Below are positions 26,482 to 33,763 of a DNA stretch of 64,000 bases, piece by piece. Every line of letters begins with the position of its first letter. Position 1 is the stretch's first letter. A model generated the notes under the pieces. That model was given only the letters and a program-made list of their open reading frames with translations, searched no databases and was not told where the DNA came from. Position numbers and translations under genes: made by a program. Origin of the DNA: Streptomyces sp. PR69 (GTDB lineage Bacteria; Actinomycetota; Actinomycetes; Streptomycetales; Streptomycetaceae); NCBI RefSeq assembly GCF_026420845.1, contig NZ_JAOWCB010000013.1, forward strand, positions 1-64,000, in the 5' to 3' direction.

Positions 26482-26916
26482 TCAAGAGTGTTCCTCGGCG
26501 TAGCGGATGAGTGCCCATGCGCTTGCCGCCCACAAATGAACGCATGCGACACCCGTCTCGTCCGGGCTCTGGCCGGTGCCACGGATGACGTGATGCACCG
26601 GTCCTGCGATGTTCGTCGTGACGGTGACGTCCCCCCAGTCGCCGCCGAGGGCCGCCATCGCGGTTCTCAACACGGCTCCTGGGTTGTCGGCGTCCCCGTT
26701 GACCGGCCCCAGCACCGCGTCTGCGCCGTCGTTCTCCCCCTGGATGCGGCAATCCGGCTGGTCGAGTCCTGCGCGGATTCGCTCGGCGAGCCGCACGGCC
26801 GCCCCTGCCACGGGCGTCTCCGCCTCGACCTTCACCGAAACCATCAGCCCCATCAGGTCCCCCAGCAATCTGGAGAGCTCGCCGGCCTCCTCGGCGGAAA
26901 GTCCGTTCCCGTCCAC
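26482..26916 (-). CDS. hypothetical protein
   Basis: Acidic soluble protein of 144 aa when read from GTG 26916, which follows a purine-rich GAGGAAGAAGA site. A longer form from ATG 26991 is possible, but its extra 25 codons use AGA, CTT, AAA and GAA codons rare in this genome and look like untranslated leader. The N-terminal half is helical, the C-terminal half has a V-H-H-V-I-R strand and a final helix. I do not recognise the family. Confidence 0.6.
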   Translation of the reverse strand: MDGNGLSAEEAGELSRLLGDLMGLMVSVKVEAETPVAGAAVRLAERIRAGLDQPDCRIQGENDGADAVLGPVNGDADNPGAVLRTAMAALGGDWGDVTVTTNIAGPVHHVIRGTGQSPDETGVACVHLWAASAWALIRYAEEHS

Positions 26917-27057
26917 CGTCTCTTCTTCCTCGTTTTCTTTCTGCACAAGGACCACTCTCGCGGGATCTCTGAATGGCAGCGCGAACGCCATGCTTCTGGA
27001 CCGACCGCAGCCGTCGCCTCCAGACGGATCTGCGCTTTCAGGGTCGCCGAGCTGGGC

Positions 27058-27332
27058 TCAGGATTGCTCCACCTCAGCCATGAGAAGCCGCAACGTCAGA
27101 GAGTGCTTCTCGAGCGGCAGCGCATCAAGGGCACCCCGCGCGTACGCCACTCCGTTGGACACGTCGCCGGATCGGGCAAGCATGGGGCCCCGATGCATCT
27201 CAAGGTGCGTAGCGAACCGGGGAAGCTCTGTGGGCAGCTCACGCCGTGCCGCATCCTGGGCAGCTACCGCTGTGTTCTCGTCTCCTAGGCGGGCTTCGTG
27301 CGCAGGTCTCTGATCAGTTCCCCGATGGCCAT
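27058..27332 (-). pseudogene. collapsed XRE-type regulator (5' and 3' ends only)
   Basis: On the minus strand ATG 27332 opens with MAIGELIRDLRT, the usual beginning of a Cro/C1-type helix-turn-helix domain, and stops after 15 codons. Immediately afterwards another frame reads HLEMHRGPMLARSGDVSNG, YARGALDALP and LTLRLLMAEVEQS, like the C-terminal helical repeat end of Streptomyces XRE regulators. The middle, several hundred residues, has gone. Two pairs of direct repeats in the upstream region (27343-27413) were probably its operators. Confidence 0.6.
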
Positions 27333-27342
27333 GGGCCCATCT

Positions 27343-27413
27343 TGCCCCTGCGCCTGCCCCTGGACAGCGCAAGTCGTGCCACGGACGGCCCACTTGCCCC
27401 TACGGATGCCCCT
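27343..27413. repeat. four TGCCCCT direct repeats, candidate operator array
   Basis: TGCCCCT (AGGGGCA on the other strand) starts at 27343, 27355, 27395 and 27407, giving two pairs with 12-bp spacing that lie 52 bp apart. They stand between the collapsed XRE gene and a divergent small gene with an in-frame stop. The 12-bp spacing is near one helical turn. Confidence 0.65.
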
Positions 27414-27473
27414 ACTCCGCGCGCGTTGGACGGCCGAAGGTGCGTGGTACTGGCCAATGGCGGAGGGACAGCA

Positions 27474-27746
27474 ATGACCGACCCGACCCGATACAGCATC
27501 GCCCCCGCGACGACGGAAGCGCCCCAGCGGACGATGGACGGCCGTTACTGACGCTCCGGGCGGACATGGGGCGCTGAGACGGTCGTCCGCAGCACGGAGG
27601 ACCTGACTCCGCTGCTGTCCTCCGCGTGGCCGCTCTGCGAGTGCCCGAAGTGCGGCAAGCACCCGCAGGGCCTGCCAGCGGCCCCGTCCGGCGACGGCGA
27701 GCAACACAGCCGGGCGGGGCTCTCCGCTGCCGCCGCTACAGGTTGA
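27474..27746 (+). pseudogene. small CxCPKC protein gene broken by an in-frame TGA
   Basis: ATG 27474 is preceded by GGAGGG. The frame runs MTDPTRYSIAPATTEAPQ ... MDGRY, then TGA at 27549-27551, then continues open for 64 more codons as RSGRTWGAETVVRSTEDLTP, SSAWPLCECPKCGKHP and a Ser/Ala-rich end to TGA 27744-27746. Reading the internal TGA as Trp (TGG) gives a coherent 90-residue protein with a Cys-x-Cys-Pro-x-Cys site that could bind zinc. It is divergent from the collapsed XRE gene. I do not recognise the family. The last 11 bases overlap the 3' end of exonuclease III. Confidence 0.55.
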
Positions 27747-28533
27747 ACACCGCCGTCACGGGCGCGTGGTCGCTCCACCGCTCCGCGTGGCTGGCGGGCC
27801 GTTCCACGTATGCCTTCACGCACCGCTCCGCCAAGCCGGGCGAACTGACGATAAGGTCAATGCGCCAGCCGGAGTCGTTGTCGAAGGCGCGGCCGCGGTA
27901 GGACCACCAGGAGTAGGGGCCCTCCTGGTCCGGGTGCAGGGCGCGGACCACGTCCGTGTACTCCGCCTCGTCGAAGACGCGGGTCAGCCACTCGCGCTCC
28001 TCCGGCAGGAAGCCGGAGTTCTTCTTGTTGCCCTTCCAGTTCTTGAGGTCGGCCTCCTGGTGCGCGATGTTCCAGTCGCCGCAGACCACGACCTCGCGGC
28101 CGTCCGCCGCCGCCCGCGCCTTCAGCTCCTTGAGGTACGGCAGGAACTCGCCCATGAAGCGCATCTTCTCGTCCTGCCGCTCCGTGCCGACCTCGCCCGA
28201 GGGGAGGTAGAGGCTGGCGACCGTGACGCCGGGCAGGTCCGCCTCCAGGTAGCGGCCGCTGCCGTCGAACTCGCTCGACCCGAAGCCCGTCCGCACCCGG
28301 TCCGGCTCACGGCGCGTGTAGAGGGCGACGCCCGCGCGCCCCTTCGCGGCGGCCGGGGCGTACGCCGTGAACCAGCCGTCCGGCTGCCGGACCGCGTCGG
28401 GCAGCTGATGGGCTTCGGCCCGCACCTCCTGCAGGCACACCACATCGGCGGGGGTCCCGGCGAGCCACTCCACGAAACCCTTCTTGGCGGCTGCGCGGAT
28501 GCCGTTTACATTCACGGTCGTCACGGTGAGCAT
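27736..28533 (-). CDS. xth: exodeoxyribonuclease III
   Basis: DNA-repair enzyme of 265 aa with AP endonuclease and 3'-5' exonuclease activity. Family catalytic motifs are present: CLQEVRAE (metal-binding Glu), CGDWNIAH (Asp-Asn) and SDHAPV (final His). The N-terminus LTVTTVNVNGIRAA is standard. ATG 28533 was used; the frame is open far upstream but only as antisense of other genes. It is divergent from a GNAT acetyltransferase gene with 63 bp between them. Confidence 0.94.
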   Translation of the reverse strand: MLTVTTVNVNGIRAAAKKGFVEWLAGTPADVVCLQEVRAEAHQLPDAVRQPDGWFTAYAPAAAKGRAGVALYTRREPDRVRTGFGSSEFDGSGRYLEADLPGVTVASLYLPSGEVGTERQDEKMRFMGEFLPYLKELKARAAADGREVVVCGDWNIAHQEADLKNWKGNKKNSGFLPEEREWLTRVFDEAEYTDVVRALHPDQEGPYSWWSYRGRAFDNDSGWRIDLIVSSPGLAERCVKAYVERPASHAERWSDHAPVTAVFNL

Positions 28534-28596
28534 TCCGGCACCATACGACACCTTTTTCAGACCCCGACCACAACGCATAGATGTACGATACCCAGC

Positions 28597-29082
28597 ATGA
28601 TTATACGCCCTATGCCCTTCGATCACCCCGACGCCGTCAAACTCAATGACCAGGTGCAGCTCGAATACGCCGAGCGGTACGAGTCCGACGGCGACGCCAC
28701 CCCCCTCGACCCCTCGATGTTCACGCCGCCGCGCGGCCTGTATCTGCTGGCGTACGACGAGCAGGGGCGTCCGGTCGCGACGGGCGGCTGGCGCGCCCAG
28801 GACGCGAACCCCGAGGGCTACTCGGACGGCGACGCCGAGCTGAAGCGCATGTATGTGATCCCCGAGGCGCGCGGCCTCGGCCTGGCGCGCCGCATCCTGG
28901 CGGCGCTGGAGGACGACGCACGGGCGGCCGGCCGCGTCCGGATGGTGCTGGAGACCGGCGACAAGCAGCCGGAGGCGATCGCCCTCTATCTGTCGAGCGG
29001 CTATGAGCCATGCGCGAAATTCGGCCACTACCGCGAGTACGAGGAAAGCCGCTGCTTTGCCAAGATGCTCCCCCGGTTTTGA
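28597..29082 (+). CDS. GNAT family N-acetyltransferase
   Basis: Soluble acetyl-CoA-dependent acetyltransferase of 161 aa. The acetyl-CoA binding motif A is EARGLGLARRIL following the LKRMYVIPEA strand, and motif B is in AIALYLSSGYEPC. ATG 28597. The substrate is not predictable. It precedes the secreted protease but a 140-bp gap with a separate ribosome site suggests separate transcription. Confidence 0.9.
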   Translation: MIIRPMPFDHPDAVKLNDQVQLEYAERYESDGDATPLDPSMFTPPRGLYLLAYDEQGRPVATGGWRAQDANPEGYSDGDAELKRMYVIPEARGLGLARRILAALEDDARAAGRVRMVLETGDKQPEAIALYLSSGYEPCAKFGHYREYEESRCFAKMLPRF

Positions 29083-29224
29083 CGCGCCCCTGACATAATC
29101 GCGCCTTCCGTGGCACCCTGCCTCACGCACGCCGATCCGCACCGCCGCCTTATCCCCCACCCATGCCCGCGCGCAGCCGGCGCACGGCCCACGCACGGGT
29201 ATGGCACGGCAGAAGGAGACATGC

Positions 29225-30247
29225 GTGAGACGCCATCGCACTGCCGCCGCCGGAGCCGCCGCCGCGGCCGGCGCCCTGCTCGCCGGCGCACTCTCGGCCA
29301 CCGCCGCCACCGCCGCCACACCCTCCGCCCCTCCCGCCTCCACAATCGCGTCCTTCACCCAGCAGCAGACGCAGCGGCAGGCACAGGACTTCTGGACCCC
29401 GGAGCGGATGCGCAGCGCCACCCCGCTCGACGCGCTTCCGCTGGACGGCGGCGCGCTCAAAGCCCTGAAGGCCCCCAAGACGCTCAAGGCCCCCGGCGCG
29501 CAGGCCGAGACGACCGTCGTGCCGCCCACCGCCCCCGCTTCCTCCAGCACCCTCGGCCCCGCCGCCTTTCCGCAGGCCGGCGGCGCCTGGAACGACGGCG
29601 GCGCGGTCGTGAAGACCTCCGGCCGGGTGTTCTTCACCTTCCAGGGCCGTACCGCATCCTGCTCCGGCAACTCCGTCACCAGCGCCAACGGCAGCACCGT
29701 GATCACCGCCGGGCACTGTGTGAAGTACCAGGGCAGCTGGCACACCGACTGGATCTTCGTGCCCGCGTACGACAACGGCCAGGCCCCGTACGGGCAGTGG
29801 ACCGCCACCCAGACGATGGCCATCGACCAGTGGGCGTCCAGCGAGAACATCAACTACGACGTGGGCGCGGCGGTCGTCGCACCGCTGAACGGCAAGACGC
29901 TGACAGAGACGGTGGGCGCACAGGGACTGGAGTTCAACGCCGGCTACAACAAGCGCATGTACGCCTTCGGCTTCCCGGCCGCCGACCCGTACGACGGCTC
30001 AAAGCTGATCTACTGCAGCGGAAACAGCAGCAAGGACTGGCTGTTCTCGCAGGATCACAGCCTGGGCTGCAATATGACGGGCGGCTCCAGCGGCGGCCCC
30101 TGGTTCACCTCGTTCGACGAGGCGACGGGCACCGGGCTGCAGACCTCAGTGAACAGCTTCGGCTATGTCTTCCTGCCGAACCGGATGTTCGGGCCGTACT
30201 TCGGCAATGAAGCCAAGGCCCTGTACGACAAGGCCCAGGTTTCGTAA
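29225..30247 (+). CDS. secreted trypsin-like serine peptidase
   Basis: Exported protease of 340 aa. A twin Arg start (VRRHRTAAAG) and an Ala-rich hydrophobic stretch form the signal peptide. A propeptide-like region (about 35-110, rich in Lys-Ala-Pro) follows. The chymotrypsin-fold triad is His in TAGHC, Asp in NYDVGAAV and Ser in GGSSGGPW. GTG 29225 is preferred because AAGGAG ends 6 bases before it; ATG 29201 would put that site inside the gene. Similar to bacterial V8/glutamyl-endopeptidase-like extracellular proteases. Confidence 0.9.
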   Translation: MRRHRTAAAGAAAAAGALLAGALSATAATAATPSAPPASTIASFTQQQTQRQAQDFWTPERMRSATPLDALPLDGGALKALKAPKTLKAPGAQAETTVVPPTAPASSSTLGPAAFPQAGGAWNDGGAVVKTSGRVFFTFQGRTASCSGNSVTSANGSTVITAGHCVKYQGSWHTDWIFVPAYDNGQAPYGQWTATQTMAIDQWASSENINYDVGAAVVAPLNGKTLTETVGAQGLEFNAGYNKRMYAFGFPAADPYDGSKLIYCSGNSSKDWLFSQDHSLGCNMTGGSSGGPWFTSFDEATGTGLQTSVNSFGYVFLPNRMFGPYFGNEAKALYDKAQVS

Positions 30248-30287
30248 AAGGCACCCTCGAATCCGCCGGGCCCGGCGGGGGCGTCCC

Positions 30288-30333
30288 CTCAGCCCTCGCC
30301 GGGCTCGCGCAGCTCAGCCCTCGCCGGGCTCGC
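30288..30333. repeat. 21-bp direct duplication at the 3' end of the TetR remnant
   Basis: The same 21 bases (beginning CTCAGCCCTCGCCGGGCTCG) occur at 30288-30308 and 30313-30333, a 25-bp period. The second copy contains the stop codon of the TetR remnant, so the first is a tandem duplication beyond the gene end. Confidence 0.8.
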
Positions 30334-30764
30334 CCAGCGCGATCGCGAGCAACGCCCGCACCTCCGGCAACAGTTCACGGGAGCCGCCCCGGTCGTCCAC
30401 CAGCCGGCCGAAGACCAACCCGTCGACGCAGTGCAGAAAGGTCACGGTCCGCCCGGCCGCCTCCGCCCGCGGCACCCCGTGCGCGACGAGGAACGCCTCC
30501 ACGCCCGCGCGCCGCGTTCTCGCGCGGGCGCAGGATCTCGCGCAGCTCGGCGTGGTGCACGCTCTCCACGACGCAGGCGTAGCGGGCCAGCGCCCGCCGC
30601 CGTCCGGGGCCGAGCTGGTCACGGCAGAACGCGGCGATGAGCGCGGCCAGTTCGTCGGGGTCGCCGGGGGGCGACGCGCCCGCTCCGGCGGCCTCCAGCT
30701 CCGCCTGGTCCAGCTGGACGAGCCGCGCCACGACGGCGGAGAGCAACGCCGCCGGCTCTCCCGT
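30314..30764 (-). pseudogene. TetR-family regulator remnant, no HTH, one frameshift
   Basis: On the minus strand a C-terminal ligand domain is readable in two frames. First comes AALLSAVVARLVQLDQAELE followed by ALARYACVVESVHHAELREI; then, after a shift near 30500-30540, GVEAFLVAHGVPRAEAAGRT, FLHCVDGLVFGRLVDD and RELLPEVRALLAIALGEPGE before TGA 30316-30314. The N-terminal DNA-binding domain is absent because similarity begins only where the divergent monooxygenase similarity also begins, near 30765. It is not functional as it stands. Confidence 0.65.
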
Positions 30765-31700
30765 ATGGACGGGGCCGCGCTCGAACGCGCCCTGGGCGCC
30801 TCGATCATCGGCATAGCGCGCTCCGCGCTGCACGCCGCGCTGCGCGACGCCCTCCCGCCGGGCGCGCTCCGCACGGGCGTCGAGGTCACCGGGGTCGATC
30901 CGCACCCCGCGCCCCGGGTGACGTACAGGGAGTGCGGGGAGTGCGGAGAGGACGGAGAGCGCGAGGAGGGCGCAGCCGTCGCGGAGGCCGATCTGGTGGT
31001 CGCCGCCGACGGGGTGCGCAGCGCGCTGCGCTCCCGGCTCCTCCCCGGCGCGCCGGGCCCGGTGCACAGCGGCGCGACCGTGCTGCGTGCCATCACGGCA
31101 CGGCCGGCCGGGGTGACGGAGGACTTCGAGCTCACCTGGGGCCGGGGGTCGGAGTTCGGCCATATGCGGCTGCCCGGCGGGGCGGCCGAATGGCATGCGG
31201 TCCTCCGCGCCCCCGCGGGTGTGCGCTACCCGGACCCGCTGGCCGAGATGCGCCGGCGTTTCGGCCGCTGGCATGACCCGGCCCCCGCGCTGGACGCCAC
31301 CGACCCCGCGTCCGTGCTCCACCACGACATCGCCGAACTGGCCGTGCCGCTCCCCTCCTTCACGGCGGGGCGCACCGCGCTGCTCGGCGACGCCGCCCAC
31401 GCCATGACCCCGCATCTGGGCCAGGGCGCCTGCCAGGCGCTGGAGGACGCGGTGACCCTGGCCGCCGCCGTCGCCGACGAGCCGTCCCTCGACACGGCCC
31501 TGGCCCGGTACGACGCGGAGCGCCGCCCCCGCGCCCGGGCGATCGCCCGGGCCGCCCGGCTGGCGGGGCGGTTGGGCCCCCATCTGAGCAACCCCCTCGC
31601 CGTAGCCCTGCGCAACACGGCGCTGCGGCTGACCCCTTCGCGGGCCATGGTGGCGGGGGTGCTGCGGCACGCCGACTGGACCCCGCCGGCCCGCCGGTAG
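30765..31700 (+). pseudogene. FAD-dependent monooxygenase lacking its N-terminal FAD-binding region
   Basis: Starting from an internal ATG 30765, 311 residues match the later two thirds of PHBH-fold FAD-dependent monooxygenases: MDGAALERALG, the VVAADGVRSALR (DG) motif and ALLGDAAHAMTPHLGQGAC (GD motif). The first 90-100 residues with GxGxxG are missing. The gene abuts a headless TetR gene on the other strand, so one deletion appears to have removed both 5' ends and the shared promoter. The remaining frame is intact to TAG, so the loss may be recent. Confidence 0.7.
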
Positions 31701-31759
31701 CATCGGCGGACACAGGGGGCCCAGGGGGCACAGGGGCGGCAGGGGAGGCGGATACGGCT

Positions 31760-33600
31760 GTGGCGCGGCTGAGGGTTCCGGTGGGTGCGGACGCGGAACG
31801 GTGGGTCACGCGCGCCGGATGCCGCCGGGTGCTGCTCGTCGTCCACAATGTGACCTCCGCGTCCCGGCTGCTGGATGTACTCCCGCTCCTCGGCGGTGAT
31901 CTGCGGCTCCAGCTGCTGGCCACCTGCACGGGGTCCTCGCCCTTCCTGGCGGGCGTGCCGGAGCTGCTGGCAGAGGCGGGGCTTCCGGTCCTGCCGTGGG
32001 AGCAGGCGAAGCGGACTCCGGTGGATCTGGCGGTGTCGGCCAGTTACGGGGGCGAACTGGGTCTGCTGCAGGGCAAGTTGGCCGTACTGTCACATGGGGT
32101 CGGTTACAATAAGAGACTGGCGCGACCGGCGACCGGCGACCGGCGACCGGCGACCGGCGACCGGCGACCGGCGACCGGCGACCGGCGAGCCCCCTTCATG
32201 GCCCTCCCTCCACGCCTCCGCCCGTTTTCGGGATGTCGCCCGACTGGCTGCTGCACCACGGCCGCCCGCTCGCGACCGCCACGGTCCTCTCCCACCCCGA
32301 GCAGCTCGAACGCCTCGCCTCCGCGTGTCCGGAGGCCGCCCCCACGGCCGTACTCGCCGGAGACCCCTGCTACGACCGCATCCTCGACGCCCTCCCCCAC
32401 CGGGAGCGGTTCCGCCGCGCCCTCGGCGTCTCGCCGCACCAGCGGCTGGTCCTCGTCAACTCCACCTGGTCGCCGCGCTCGCTCTTCGGCAGTGAGCACG
32501 GCGAGAAGGAGGGGGACGAGCTGCTGCCCTGGCTGCTGCCGCGCCTGGCGGCGGAGCTGCCGGCCGACGAGTACCGGAGCGCCGCCGTGCTCCACCCGAA
32601 CATCTGGTACGGGCATGGCCCCGGCCAGCTGCGGGCCTGGCTGGACCGGGCCCGCCGGGCCGGGCTCACCCTGGTCCCGCCGCTCGACGGCTGGCGGCAG
32701 GCGCTGATCGCGGCGGACTGCGTCATCGGCGACCACGGCAGCGTCACGTACTACGCGGCCGCGATCGGCGTCCCCGTCGTGCTGGGCGCGTTTCCGCACG
32801 ACGACCTCGACCCCGGCTCGCCCGTCGCGGCCCTCGGCCGTACGGCCCCGAGGCTGCGCCGCGACACCGCGCTGCGCCCGCAGCTCGACGCCCTGGTCGC
32901 GACCCATCGGCCCGACCGCTACACGGACCTGGCCGGTCAGGTCAGCTCGTCGCCGGGAGACTCGGCCCGACTGCTGCGCCGGCTGTTCTACGAGCTGATC
33001 GGCATCCCGGAGCCCACCGCCCGCGCGGCGCTGCTCGACCGGCTCCCCCTCCCCTCGTACGAACCCGCCGAACGCACCGCGCCCGTACGGGTCCTCACCC
33101 GCGTGCTCACCGCCGGGCCGCCGCCCGAGGTGGCCGTCACCCGCTATGCCGACGTGGACGGCGAACCCGAAGGCCCGGACGACGCGGCCGTGCACACGGC
33201 GGTCCACGAGGACACCCAGGACCCCGGCCGGCTCCACCTCGCCGATGTGATCGTGCGCCACGGCGCCCCGGACGACCCGCGCCTCGGCCCGCCCGCCGCC
33301 TGGGCCGCGGAGGTGCTCGCCCGCCACCCGTACTGCGGGCTCGCGGCCTACGTCGACGGCCCCGACCGCTGCACCGTCCGCACGCGGGACGGCGCGCTGG
33401 TCCGCCTCACCGCCCGCCCCGACCCATCCGGCCGCCCGAACCTGTGCGACCCCGCGGCGTACGCCTCCGCCCTGCATGCGTGGCTCGCCTCCGGCAAGTC
33501 CCTGGCGGAGGCGGCGCCGGAGCTGGTCGTGGTCACGGGGGCGGGGAGGCACGGGGTGAGGCTGGAGGCTTCTGTTTCCCCTCCCCGCCCCTTCCCGTAA
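31760..33600 (+). pseudogene. glycerophosphotransferase-like (GT-B) gene split by a frameshift at a 7-bp tandem repeat; possibly phase-variable
   Basis: GTG 31760 (GGGGAGG upstream) opens a frame with VLLVVHNVTSASRLLDVLP, LATCTGSSPF and AVLSHGVGYNKRL (to about 32120). The continuation lies in another frame from about 32200: VFGMSPDWLLHHG, CYDRILDALPHRERFRRALG, VLVNSTW, AAVLHPNIWYGHGPGQ and VIGDHGSVTYYAAAIGVP to TAA 33600. The order of motifs (HG-x-G, CYDR, NSTW, GDHGS) recalls CDP-glycerol glycerophosphotransferases. The two halves meet at nine copies of GCGACCG. Read as drawn, the product is cut off; internal ATG 32233 could yield only the C-terminal half. Some annotations of similar proteins as translation factors seem unjustified. 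Confidence 0.7.
32122..32184. repeat. heptanucleotide tandem repeat, GCGACCG x 9
   Basis: Nine perfect copies with a broken tenth (GCGAGCC). A 7-bp unit leaves all three frames open, encoding the same heptapeptide cycle (A-T-G-D-R-R-P). Each gain or loss of one unit shifts the frame by one. Confidence 0.95.
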
Positions 33601-33692
33601 CTGGGGGCAAGCCCCCAGCCCCCCGTACGGCCTTCGGCCGTGTCCTCAAGCTCCCCCAGACTTCGTCCGGGAGGTGCCCCTGGGGGCACCTC
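33601..33692. terminator. three tandem hairpins between converging genes
   Basis: CTGGGGGC-AA-GCCCCCAG (33601-33618), ACGGCC-TTC-GGCCGT (33627-33641) and GAGGTGCCCC-TG-GGGGCACCTC (33671-33692) are all perfect stems. They follow the stop at 33600 directly and would end transcription from both sides. Confidence 0.8.
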
Positions 33693-33711
33693 CGTGGGGG
33701 CACCGCCCAGG

Positions 33712-33757
33712 GGTAGCTGGGGGAGATTGAGGCGCGGGGGCCCGGGGGCGGAGCCCC
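33712..33757. repeat. dispersed intergenic repeat, copy A
   Basis: A 46-bp sequence containing GTAGCTGGGGGAGATTGAGG recurs at 63688-63733 with two differences. Both copies lie where two genes converge. A diverged relative of its G-rich half is at about 20247-20277. Confidence 0.8.
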
Positions 33758-33763
33758 CGGGGA

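Noticed and set aside
27549-27551. Selenocysteine codon
   Set aside because: The neighbouring residues do not form a redox motif at that position and no stem-loop of the needed kind was seen after it; a nonsense change from TGG is simpler.
32122-32184. CRISPR array
   Set aside because: The repeats are 7 bp and directly joined, with no spacers and no cas genes.
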